A program made the translations under genes and the position numbers. Below the pieces are notes generated by a model, which was given only the letters and a program-made list of their open reading frames with translations, searched no databases and was not told the DNA's origin. From an uncultured Stenotrophomonas sp. (GTDB taxonomy: Bacteria > Pseudomonadota > Gammaproteobacteria > Xanthomonadales > Xanthomonadaceae): a DNA stretch of 33,490 nt. The stretch covers positions 1-33,490 of the forward strand of contig NZ_CAMFIA010000032.1 of NCBI RefSeq assembly GCF_945952405.1, read 5' to 3'. This document shows positions 27,606-33,490 of this stretch, piece after piece (the stretch's first letter is position 1; each line of letters opens with the position of its first letter).

Positions 27606-27677
27606 GTAGTGCCGGCCGCTGGCCGGCGTCGCCTGGACCCGGATTGGGTGGGGTTGCCGGCCAGCGGCCGGCACTAC
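27606..27677. repeat. Inverted pair of GTAG repeats (SMAG dimer)
   Basis: GTAGTGCCGGCCGCTGGCCGGC at the left is mirrored by GCCGGCCAGCGGCCGGCACTAC at the right, giving a 72-bp unit with GTAG heads outermost. Each half also folds alone. The half-sequence matches the GTAG copy at 3728-3750. It probably forms a long hairpin at the 3' end of the AhpD-like transcript. Confidence 0.88.
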
Positions 27678-27846
27678 CCCCCAGAGGCGGGGCGCGCGGG
27701 CAGTTCTGCCTGGCCGGGCATTGGGACCATGGTCTATTTGGGACCTCGGCCCCGGCTCAGGCATAATTGCCGGTGAAACTTCCTTTGCGCCGGCGTTTCC
27801 GGGCACGTCCGGACGGCGTTTTTCCCCCTGTTCGGAACATCGATCA

Positions 27847-28851
27847 ATGACGCAGAAAATTACGGTCATCCGCGGCGACGGCATTGGCCCGGAAATCATG
27901 GACGCCACCCTGTTCGTGCTCGACCAGCTCAACGCTGGCCTGGAGTACGAGGACGCCGACGCCGGCCTGGTGGCCCTGGAGAAGCACGGCGACCTGATGC
28001 CGGCGGTGACCCTGGAATCGATCGCGCGCAACAAGGTCGCGCTGAAGAGCCCGCTGACCACCCCGGTCGGTGGTGGCTTCACCTCGATCAACGTCAGCCT
28101 GCGCCGCCACTTCGACCTGTACGCCAACGTGCGTCCGGCCCACACCTTCCCGAACACCAAGTCGCGTTTCGACAACGTCGACCTGATCACCGTTCGTGAG
28201 AACACCGAAGGTGCCTACCTGGCCGAGGGCCAGGAAGTGTCGGCCGACGGCGAGACCGCCTTCTCCGGTACCCGTATCACCCGCAAGGGCTCCGAGCGCA
28301 TCGTGCGCTACGCCTTCGAGCTGGCCAAGAGCACCGGCCGCAAGAAGGTCACCGCCGTGCACAAGGCCAACATCATCAAGTCGACCTCGGGCCTGTTCCT
28401 GAATGTCGCCCGTGAAGTCGCCGCGCAGTACCCGGACATCGAGTTCCAGGAAATGATCGTCGACAACTGCTGCATGCAGCTGGTGATGCGTCCGGAACAG
28501 TTCGACGTGATCGTCACCACCAACCTGTTCGGCGACATCATCTCCGACCTGTGCGCCGGTCTGGTCGGCGGCCTGGGCCTGGCCCCGGGTGCCAACATCG
28601 GCAAGGACGCGGCAATCTTCGAAGCCGTGCATGGCACCGCGCCGGACATCGCCGGCCAGGGCAAGGCCAATCCGTGCGCGCTGCTGCTGGCAGCCGCGCA
28701 GATGCTGGACCACGTGGGTCAGCCGGAAAATGCCGAGCGCCTGCGCAAGGCCATCGTGGCGACCATGGAAGCCAAGGATTCGCTGACCGGCGACCTCGGC
28801 GGCACCGGCACCACCATGAGCTTCGCCAAGGCGATCGCCAGCCGCCTGTAA
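27847..28851 (+). CDS. icd: NAD-dependent isocitrate dehydrogenase
   Basis: TCA-cycle enzyme converting isocitrate to 2-oxoglutarate and CO2. The 334-aa protein belongs to the isocitrate/isopropylmalate dehydrogenase family. The short length and the sequence resemble the homo-oligomeric NAD-IDH known from Xanthomonas. The substrate loop includes LTTPVGGGFTSINVSLRR, and the metal site is in TTNLFGDIISDL. In HGTAPDIAGQGKANP the Asp-Ile pair replaces the Lys-Tyr that binds the 2'-phosphate of NADP in E. coli Icd, which indicates NAD use. Isopropylmalate dehydrogenase is less likely given the substrate loop. The ATG at 27847 starts at the core fold, and a terminator follows at 28881. Confidence 0.93.
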   Translation: MTQKITVIRGDGIGPEIMDATLFVLDQLNAGLEYEDADAGLVALEKHGDLMPAVTLESIARNKVALKSPLTTPVGGGFTSINVSLRRHFDLYANVRPAHTFPNTKSRFDNVDLITVRENTEGAYLAEGQEVSADGETAFSGTRITRKGSERIVRYAFELAKSTGRKKVTAVHKANIIKSTSGLFLNVAREVAAQYPDIEFQEMIVDNCCMQLVMRPEQFDVIVTTNLFGDIISDLCAGLVGGLGLAPGANIGKDAAIFEAVHGTAPDIAGQGKANPCALLLAAAQMLDHVGQPENAERLRKAIVATMEAKDSLTGDLGGTGTTMSFAKAIASRL

Positions 28852-28880
28852 GCGGCCCGATCCCCAGTTGGAACCCACAG

Positions 28881-28912
28881 CGGGGCGCCTTCGGGCGCCC
28901 CGTTGCGTTTGA
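28881..28912 (+). terminator. Terminator of the isocitrate dehydrogenase gene
   Basis: A 9-bp perfect stem (CGGGGCGCC 28881-28889 with 28894-28902) around a TTCG tetraloop is followed by a modest T-rich stretch (TTGCGTTT). Confidence 0.8.
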
Positions 28913-28918
28913 GGGGGA

Positions 28919-29045
28919 GTAGATCCACGCCATGCGTGGATGACGCAGGCTGGCGGCCCGCAGGCGCCCATGCGGCAGCCACCCATGGGGTGGCTCCACA
29001 TCCACCCATGGGGTGGCTCCACATCCACCCATGGGGTGGCTCTAC
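28919..29045. repeat. Composite GTAG repeat with a 23-bp tandem array
   Basis: A GTAG head at 28919-28922 with stem ATCCACGC-CAT-GCGTGGAT opens the element. An inverted head (CTAC) at 29042-29045 closes it. Inside, a 23-bp unit beginning CCACCCATGGGGTGG repeats at 28979, 29002 and 29025; the first two copies are complete and the third ends at the closing head. Each unit has its own 6-bp palindrome around ATG. It fills most of the 300-bp gap between icd and the isochorismatase-like gene. Confidence 0.8.
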
Positions 29046-29051
29046 TGGAGG

Positions 29052-29078
29052 TGATCTGTGCGGATTTCGCACAGATCA
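29052..29078 (+). promoter_or_regulatory. Perfect inverted repeat upstream of the isochorismatase-like gene
   Basis: TGATCTGTGCG (29052-29062) and CGCACAGATCA (29068-29078) are exact complements around GATTT. It lies 78 bp before the ATG at 29156. It could be an operator for a dimeric regulator or a leader hairpin. There is no T-tract to suggest termination. Confidence 0.45.
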
Positions 29079-29155
29079 TGTGTCAATCCCTGGCTGGTTC
29101 GTGCGCTGCCCGCTCTGCATCCTGTGCCCACCTTCCCTCGTACAGGAGATCGCGC

Positions 29156-29899
29156 ATGAACCTCACCGCCTTTGGCTTGGCCAGCCTGATCGGCATGGCC
29201 GCCGCCGCCCCGCTGGCCGCGGCCGAACCGTCCCATCCCACCATCCGCCACATGGCCGGTGCCACGGCCACCACCTCGCTGGACGCGGCCCGCACCGCAG
29301 TGCTGGTGATCGACTTCCAGAACGAATACTTCGATGCCAGCGCCGCGCCCGGCTTTGCCGGTGGCCGCATGGTCATTCCCGATGGCGTGGCAGCGCTGCA
29401 CGAAGCGAAGCGGGTGGTCGCATTCGCCGATGCCCACGGCATCCGCGTGATCCATGTGCAGCACGTGCTGCCGGCCGCTGCTCCGTTGTTCGCACAGGGC
29501 AGCATCAATGCCGGCTTCCATCGCGAGCTGCAACCGCGCCAGGGCGAGACGGTGGTGCAGAAGGACAACGTCAGTGTGTTCGCTGGCGCTTCGGCCGCCG
29601 TACTCGACAAAGTGCTGAAAGACGCCGGTATCGACACGTTGATCGTCACCGGTCTGCAGACCCACGCCTGCGTGGCCGGTGCCGCCCGCGATGCCGCCGC
29701 CGCACCACGCGGGTACCGGGTGATCGTGGCGTCCGATGCCAGTGCCAGCCGCGACCTGAGTCTGGCCGGTGGACGTCGCATCGATCATCGTGCGCTGCAC
29801 GAGGCGTCGTTGGCGCAGATCGAAGATGCTTTCGGTGAGGTCATGAGCACCGACGCGATCCTGGCACTGCCGGTCGGCAAGGGCGGCGACGGCGCTTGA
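29156..29899 (+). CDS. Exported isochorismatase-family hydrolase
   Basis: A 247-aa cysteine hydrolase of the isochorismatase-like superfamily (nicotinamidases, ureidoacrylate hydrolases, isochorismatases). The catalytic residues are visible: Asp in LVIDFQNEYF (near 53), Lys in VVQKDNVSVF and Cys in LQTHACVAGA. An N-terminal signal peptide (residues 1-23, ending APLAAA) puts it in the periplasm, which is unusual for a family that is mostly cytoplasmic. The substrate is unknown. The ATG at 29156 follows CAGGAGA about 6 nt upstream; in-frame sequence before that runs through the GTAG repeat. A LysR regulator and a TauE-type permease follow closely on the same strand, suggesting one transcriptional unit. 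Confidence 0.9.
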   Translation: MNLTAFGLASLIGMAAAAPLAAAEPSHPTIRHMAGATATTSLDAARTAVLVIDFQNEYFDASAAPGFAGGRMVIPDGVAALHEAKRVVAFADAHGIRVIHVQHVLPAAAPLFAQGSINAGFHRELQPRQGETVVQKDNVSVFAGASAAVLDKVLKDAGIDTLIVTGLQTHACVAGAARDAAAAPRGYRVIVASDASASRDLSLAGGRRIDHRALHEASLAQIEDAFGEVMSTDAILALPVGKGGDGA

Positions 29900-29953
29900 T
29901 AAGCTGGCGGGGCCCACATGCCGTGGGTCCCGCTGCGTGGAGCTGCTCGCCCG

Positions 29954-30862
29954 ATGGATCATTTCGCTGCCCTGCGTGCACTGCGCGCCATCGTCGATGC
30001 GGGCAGCTTCACCGCGGCCGCCGAACGCCTGGGGACCACCCACTCGGCGATGTCGCGGCAACTGCGCCAGCTGGAGGAGCACCTGCAGGTGCGCCTGCTG
30101 GATCGCAACAGCCGCCGCTTGTCACTCACCGAAGCCGGGCGCGGCTACCACCGCGAGGCGGCCCTGCTGCTGGATCGGCTGCAGGAAGCGGATGACCGCG
30201 CGCGTGCCGGCCAGGCGCAACCGAGCGGCTGCGTGCGGATCAGTGTGCCGCAGGTTGTGGCCAGCCAGGAGCTGCCGCATTGGCTGCCGTCGTTCCTGCA
30301 GCGCTTTCCGCAGGTGACACTGGATCTGTCGGCGGATGACCAGCTGGTCGACGTTGTCGGCGGCGGCTTCGACCTGGCGCTGCGCATCGCGCCCGCGCTG
30401 CCGGACAGCCAGCTGGTCGCACGTGAACTGGCCAGCTGCCCGCGCATCCTGGTTGCCTCGCCGGCCTACCTGGCGAGGCAGGGTCTGCCCAGGCAGGCAT
30501 CGGACCTCGAGCAGCACACCTTGCTCGGTTTCAGCCCCACCTCGTCGATGCCACCCTGGCGGTTGCAGGGGCCGCGCGGCGCCCGCGCGAGCATCGAGGC
30601 CGGGCAGCGCCTGCGCGTGGACGCCACGCCGGCCCTGTATGCCGCCGCACTGGCCGGCATGGGGATCAGCCTGTTCACCGCGCTGACCGTGCAGGAAGAC
30701 CTGCGTGCCGGCCGCCTGATCCGGGTGTTGCCGGCCTGGCATGCCGGCCAGCGCCGCTACTTCGCGCTGTATCCGCACGCGCGTGCGCTTGCGCCGAAGG
30801 TGCGCGCGCTGGTCGAGCATCTCGCGGCGCACTACGCTGCACAGGCGGGCGCGGCGGGGTAG
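29954..30862 (+). CDS. LysR family transcriptional regulator
   Basis: A 302-aa LysR-type regulator. The winged helix-turn-helix is at about residues 4-60 (GSFTAAAERLGTTHSAMSRQ), followed by the linker helix and an effector-binding domain from about residue 90. The effector is unknown. The start at 29954 matches the usual LysR N-terminus; GGAG lies about 11 nt upstream. It is 54 bp after the isochorismatase-like gene and 25 bp before the permease, all on one strand. Classic LysR targets lie divergent to the regulator; here the regulator sits inside the presumed operon, so control of this unit is possible but unproven. Confidence 0.92.
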   Translation: MDHFAALRALRAIVDAGSFTAAAERLGTTHSAMSRQLRQLEEHLQVRLLDRNSRRLSLTEAGRGYHREAALLLDRLQEADDRARAGQAQPSGCVRISVPQVVASQELPHWLPSFLQRFPQVTLDLSADDQLVDVVGGGFDLALRIAPALPDSQLVARELASCPRILVASPAYLARQGLPRQASDLEQHTLLGFSPTSSMPPWRLQGPRGARASIEAGQRLRVDATPALYAAALAGMGISLFTALTVQEDLRAGRLIRVLPAWHAGQRRYFALYPHARALAPKVRALVEHLAAHYAAQAGAAG

Positions 30863-30887
30863 CCGTGCGACGGACATCGAGGTGGTG

Positions 30888-31637
30888 ATGGAGTCGGTGT
30901 ATCTGCTGGTTGCACTCGGCGCGATCGTCGCCGGATTCGTGCAGGGGTTGTCCGGTTTTGCCTTTGGCATGGTGGCGATGTCGTTCTGGGCATGGGGGCT
31001 GGAGCCGCGACTGGCCGCGACGCTATCGGTGTTCGGTGCGCTGGTCGGCCAGCTGATCGCGGTGTTCAGTGTGCGTCGCGGCTTCAACCTGCGCCTGCTG
31101 CTGCCGTTCGTGCTGGGTGGCCTGGCCGGTATTCCACTGGGCGTGATGGTGCTCCCGCAGCTGGACATGGACTGGTTCAAGGCGCTGCTGGGTGGCTTCC
31201 TGGCACTGTGGTGCCCAGTGATGCTGATGGCGCGCTCGTTGCCGCCGATCCGCGTCGGCGGCCGCGTGGGTGACGCGATCGCCGGCATGGCCGGTGGCGT
31301 ACTCAGCGGTATCGGCGGTTTTGCCGGGCCGGTGCCAACCCTGTGGAGCACGCTGCGGGGCTTCGGCAAGGACGATCAGCGGGCGGTCATCCAGAACTTC
31401 AACCTGGCGATGCTGGCGGTGACCATGGCCACCTATGTCGGGAGTGGCCTGGTGAGCCGGCAGATGCTGCCGTACTTCGCCATCGTGGCGCCGGCCATGC
31501 TGGTGCCGGCATGGCTGGGTGCGCGGGTCTACATCGGCATCAGCGAGGTGCGCTTCCGGCAGATCGTGCTGAGCCTGCTGACCGCATCGGGGATCGCGTT
31601 GCTGGCCTCGTCGCTGCCGGTGCTGCTGGCACGCTGA
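30888..31637 (+). CDS. TauE/SafE family permease
   Basis: A 249-aa inner-membrane protein of the sulfite exporter TauE/SafE (DUF81) family, proposed to export sulfite or related organic anions. It shows about eight hydrophobic helices in two homologous halves. Each half opens with a glycine-rich motif: AGFVQGLSGFAFGMVA at the N-terminus and AGMAGGVLSGIGGFAGPVP at about residue 130. The ATG at 30888 has GAGGTGGTG just upstream. Its cargo could be the product or substrate of the neighbouring periplasmic hydrolase, but nothing in the sequence shows this. A bidirectional terminator follows. Confidence 0.9.
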   Translation: MESVYLLVALGAIVAGFVQGLSGFAFGMVAMSFWAWGLEPRLAATLSVFGALVGQLIAVFSVRRGFNLRLLLPFVLGGLAGIPLGVMVLPQLDMDWFKALLGGFLALWCPVMLMARSLPPIRVGGRVGDAIAGMAGGVLSGIGGFAGPVPTLWSTLRGFGKDDQRAVIQNFNLAMLAVTMATYVGSGLVSRQMLPYFAIVAPAMLVPAWLGARVYIGISEVRFRQIVLSLLTASGIALLASSLPVLLAR

Positions 31638-31650
31638 CGAAAGAATGAAA

Positions 31651-31680
31651 AAGGGCGCCACCCGGGCGCCCTTCGTCGTT
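31651..31680. terminator. Bidirectional terminator
   Basis: AAGGGCGCC (31651-31659) pairs with GGCGCCCTT (31665-31673) around ACCCG. A-rich sequence on the left gives a T-run for the minus strand, and CGTCGTTT follows on the right. It serves the permease (+) and the Bax-inhibitor-1 protein (-). Confidence 0.82.
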
Positions 31681-31696
31681 TACGGGTCGGTACGGA

Positions 31697-32455
31697 TCAG
31701 CGCTGCTGGATCTTCGACAGCAGGCGCAGGAATTCCACATACAGCCAGACCAGGGTCACCATCAGGCCGAATGCGCCGTACCACTCCATGTACTTCGGCG
31801 CACGCTGGGCCACGCCGGTTTCAATGAAGTCGAAGTCCAGCACCAGGTTCAGTGCGGCCACGACCACCACGAACAGGCTGAAGGCGATGCCCAGCCAGCT
31901 GGCGTCGTGGATCACCGGCACGTTGATGTTGAAGAAGCCCAGCACGAACGAGGCCAGGTAGAGCAGGGCGATGCCGCCAGTGGCAGCGACCACGCCCATC
32001 TTGAAGTTCTCGGTCGCCCTGATCACGCCGCTGCGGTATGCGACCAGCAGCGCGGCCAGGGTGCCGAAGGTCAGCAGCACGGCCTGGAACACGATGCCCG
32101 GGTACTTCATGTTGAACAGTGCCGAGACCGCACCCAGGAACAGGCCTTCGACCAGCGCGTACATCGGCGCGGTCACCGGCGACCATTCCTTCTTGAAGAT
32201 GGTGATCAGCGCCAGCACCAGGCCGCCGATCGCGCCGCCCATCGCGTACAGGCTCGCGCTGCCGGAAATCTGGCCATACTCGTCGACCGACTGGCTCCAG
32301 GCGAAGGCCGCGGTCAGTACGGTCAACAGCAGCAGGATGCCGGTCTTGTTGGCGGTACCGTTGAGTGTCATGACCTGGTCGGGGCTGGTCACCACCGAGC
32401 CGCTGGCGAGGTCGAGGAAAGTAGACTCGGAAAGAGCCGGGTTGCCGCTGCGCAT
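31697..32455 (-). CDS. Bax inhibitor-1/YccA family membrane protein
   Basis: A 252-aa integral membrane protein of the BI-1 (TMBIM) family. Bacterial members include pH-sensitive calcium-leak channels and the E. coli FtsH modulator YccA. A soluble N-terminus of about 40 residues (from MRSGNPALSE) is followed by seven hydrophobic segments. The C-terminal region carries the family acidic pair in LVLDFDFIETG, where aspartates sense pH in studied homologues. The start at 32455 has GGAGAA about 6 nt upstream. The open frame continues to 32926, but that part is antisense to two tRNA genes and is not coding. It is alone between a terminator and the tRNA cluster. Confidence 0.9.
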   Translation of the reverse strand: MRSGNPALSESTFLDLASGSVVTSPDQVMTLNGTANKTGILLLLTVLTAAFAWSQSVDEYGQISGSASLYAMGGAIGGLVLALITIFKKEWSPVTAPMYALVEGLFLGAVSALFNMKYPGIVFQAVLLTFGTLAALLVAYRSGVIRATENFKMGVVAATGGIALLYLASFVLGFFNINVPVIHDASWLGIAFSLFVVVVAALNLVLDFDFIETGVAQRAPKYMEWYGAFGLMVTLVWLYVEFLRLLSKIQQR

Positions 32456-32566
32456 GCGTGTTCTCCGTGCGGATGAGGGTCGGGACGGCCATCCGGCCGA
32501 CGATGGCGAGCATAGCCGATGACTGCCTGCAGCGCCGTGGCCAGCGTCGGCGTGGACGCGCCCGCG

Positions 32567-32596
32567 TTGACAGTTCGCGATGCGCTTGGCCACAAT
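32567..32596 (+). promoter_or_regulatory. Promoter of the tRNA-Pro/tRNA-Arg unit
   Basis: Perfect TTGACA (32567-32572), an 18-bp spacer and CACAAT (32591-32596) place the start near 32603, about 33 nt before tRNA-Pro. Confidence 0.6.
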
Positions 32597-32635
32597 GACC
32601 AGCTCCGCGGGCCTGGCCCGAGGGGATTGCAAGAC

Positions 32636-32712
32636 CGGGGTATAGCGCAGTCTGGTAGCGCGCCTGCTTTGGGAGCAGGATGTCGGGGGTTCGAATCCCT
32701 CTACCCCGACCA
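32636..32712 (+). tRNA. tRNA-Pro (TGG)
   Basis: A 77-nt cloverleaf including encoded CCA. The acceptor stem CGGGGTA pairs with TACCCCG, and the first base is C as in bacterial proline tRNAs. The anticodon loop TTTGGGA gives anticodon TGG. The T-loop GTTCGAATC is standard. Confidence 0.97.
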
Positions 32713-32751
32713 ATCCCACGCCACGTCGGATTGGACGCCGTTCCGGTTCGG

Positions 32752-32828
32752 GCGCCCGTAGCTCAACTGGATAGAGCACCGGCCTTCTAAGCCGGCGGTT
32801 ACAGGTTCGATTCCTGTCGGGCGCGCCA
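32752..32828 (+). tRNA. tRNA-Arg (TCT)
   Basis: A 77-nt cloverleaf with encoded CCA. The acceptor GCGCCCG pairs with CGGGCGC. The anticodon loop CTTCTAA reads TCT (Arg, AGA). It lies 39 bp after tRNA-Pro with no terminator between, so the two are probably co-transcribed. Confidence 0.97.
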
Positions 32829-32871
32829 TTGGCGAGGCACCGGGGTCGCATCAACGGATGTGAAGAAGTGC

Positions 32872-32941
32872 TTGCAAAAGCGTAAGGACTGCACCAGAAT
32901 ATCGGACTCGCTTCGGCGGACCGCAACTTTGGTGGCAGTCC
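32872..32941 (+). promoter_or_regulatory. Candidate promoter and folded leader before tRNA-His
   Basis: TTGCAA (32872-32877), a 17-bp spacer and CAGAAT (32895-32900) could drive tRNA-His from about 32907, leaving a leader of about 95 nt. GGACTGCACC (32886-32895) pairs with GGTGGCAGTCC (32931-32941) with one bulge. Inside is a CGC-TTCG-GCG mini-stem. The rest of 32829-33001 shows no gene. Confidence 0.35.
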
Positions 32942-33001
32942 CCAGGCAGATGTTCAAGGTTCCAGCGCTGGCGGTATCGGCGGTGGAGCAAAAGTTTCAG
33001 T

Positions 33002-33079
33002 GGTGGCTGTAGCTCAGTTGGTTAGAGTACCGGATTGTGATTCCGGTGGTCGGGGGTTCGAATCCCCTCAGCCACCCCA
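33002..33079 (+). tRNA. tRNA-His (GTG)
   Basis: Cloverleaf with acceptor GTGGCTG pairing with CAGCCAC, the anticodon loop TTGTGAT (GTG, His), and encoded CCA. The base at 33002 is G, supplying the extra G at position -1 required for histidine tRNA. Confidence 0.97.
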
Positions 33080-33113
33080 CTGATTCAACCGCATCGGCGC
33101 CGCCGAAACGGTA

Positions 33114-33141
33114 TTGCAATAAACGGAAAGCACGCTACAAT
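33114..33141 (+). promoter_or_regulatory. Promoter of tRNA-Lys
   Basis: TTGCAA (33114-33119), a 16-bp spacer and TACAAT (33136-33141) place transcription about 10 nt before the tRNA. Confidence 0.65.
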
Positions 33142-33158
33142 GTGCGTCTGAGTTTCAC

Positions 33159-33234
33159 GGGCCGTTAGCTCAGTTGGTAGAGCAGTTGACTCTTAATCAA
33201 TAGGTCCAAGGTTCGAATCCTTGACGGCCCACCA
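33159..33234 (+). tRNA. tRNA-Lys (CTT)
   Basis: A 76-nt cloverleaf with encoded CCA. The acceptor GGGCCGT pairs with ACGGCCC. The anticodon loop CTCTTAA reads CTT (Lys, AAG). It has its own promoter upstream and a strong terminator at 33241, so it is a single-gene transcript. Confidence 0.97.
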
Positions 33235-33240
33235 AGACGG

Positions 33241-33271
33241 AAGCCACCTGGTATGCCAGGTGGCTTTTTTC
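33241..33271 (+). terminator. Terminator of tRNA-Lys
   Basis: AAGCCACCTGG (33241-33251) pairs perfectly with CCAGGTGGCTT (33256-33266) around TATG, then a T-tract. Confidence 0.92.
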
Positions 33272-33385
33272 TTTTAAGTGTGACCCTTCGTTTCGATGGA
33301 TCACACGCTGCGGAACCCGGCCTTGTGCCGAGCTGCAGTGGTAGCGGGATCGCAGCGCGGGTTTCAACGATGTTGAACAAAGTGC

Positions 33386-33415
33386 TTGCGCCCACCGAGC
33401 GGATCGGGTCATAAT
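33386..33415 (+). promoter_or_regulatory. Promoter of the second tRNA-Lys
   Basis: TTGCGC (33386-33391), an 18-bp spacer and CATAAT (33410-33415), ending 15 bp before the tRNA. The bases AGTGCTTGC around the -35 recur at the candidate tRNA-His promoter (32872). Confidence 0.5.
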
Positions 33416-33430
33416 TCGCGCCCCGATTTC

Positions 33431-33490
33431 GGGCTGTTAGCTCAGTTGGTAGAGCAGTTGACTCTTAATCAATAGGTCCAAGGTTCGAAT
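33431..33490 (+). tRNA. tRNA-Lys (CTT), second copy, cut by window end
   Basis: The first 60 nt of a tRNA identical to the upstream tRNA-Lys except C to T at position 5 of the acceptor stem (GGGCTGT against GGGCCGT). The anticodon is again CTT. The 3' part lies outside the window, so a compensating change cannot be checked. Confidence 0.93.

Noticed and set aside
28979..29040. CRISPR array
   Set aside because: The 23-bp units are directly adjacent with no unique spacers, and there are no cas genes.
32456..32926. N-terminal extension of the Bax-inhibitor-1 frame containing motifs such as RNRTCN and VEGFEPPTSCS
   Set aside because: This stretch is antisense to tRNA-Pro and tRNA-Arg. Such peptides are well-known false proteins from tRNA genes. 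A good ribosome site supports the start at 32455.
33165..33412. Two minus-strand frames ending in GRQGFEPWTY and SRIRTLDLLIKSQLLYQLS
   Set aside because: Antisense to tRNA-Lys and its terminator; typical spurious tRNA-derived ORFs.
32636..33490. tRNA-linked integration site (att) of a mobile element
   Set aside because: No integrase and no duplicated tRNA 3' fragment; the second tRNA-Lys is a full-length start with its own promoter.

Overview
The window is a high-GC, gene-dense stretch of bacterial chromosome, most likely from Stenotrophomonas (S. maltophilia complex) or a very close Xanthomonadaceae relative. The evidence is the gene families (S46 dipeptidyl-peptidase, NAD-type isocitrate dehydrogenase, M72 peptidase, phoB-phoR-ppk-ppx cluster, large TonB-dependent receptor) together with several short GTAG-headed palindromes between genes, which match the SMAG repeats known from S. 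maltophilia. I see no prophage, insertion sequence, CRISPR array or integron. Nearly all of it reads as core genome.

Layout. Positions 59-1081 (-) hold threonine dehydrogenase. A 420-bp divergent gap with a strongly folded block (1229-1412) separates it from an exported S46 dipeptidyl-peptidase (1503-3668, +). After repeats and a terminator comes a plus-strand run: a histidine phosphatase, folC, a double-SPOR protein, cvpA, purF and a DUF455 ferritin-like protein (3917-10168). The folC-SPOR-cvpA-purF order matches the E. coli folC-dedD-cvpA-purF block. A perfect 67-bp palindrome divides this run from a convergent DUF2235 hydrolase (10246-11703, -). An exported M72 zinc peptidase (11929-13182, +) follows.

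From 13237 to 26778 almost everything is on the minus strand: lpxH, a PAP2 phosphatase and a GT4 glycosyltransferase that overlap, a TonB-dependent receptor, then (in reading order) bepA, phoB, phoR, ppk and ppx. The last four link phosphate sensing to polyphosphate synthesis and breakdown, and a candidate Pho box lies upstream of phoB.

From 26921 to 31637 genes are on the plus strand: glutaredoxin overlapping an AhpD-like protein, NAD-isocitrate dehydrogenase, and a compact set of exported isochorismatase-fold hydrolase, LysR regulator and TauE/SafE permease. A Bax-inhibitor-1 protein (31697-32455, -) is followed by tRNA genes for Pro, Arg, His and Lys, plus a second Lys copy cut by the window end.

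I found no convincing new multi-gene system. The least explained signals are non-coding: the folded block at 1229-1412, three palindromes placed within 10 bp of gene 3' ends, a composite GTAG repeat with an internal 23-bp tandem array, alternative hairpins ahead of the M72 peptidase, and a folded leader ahead of tRNA-His.
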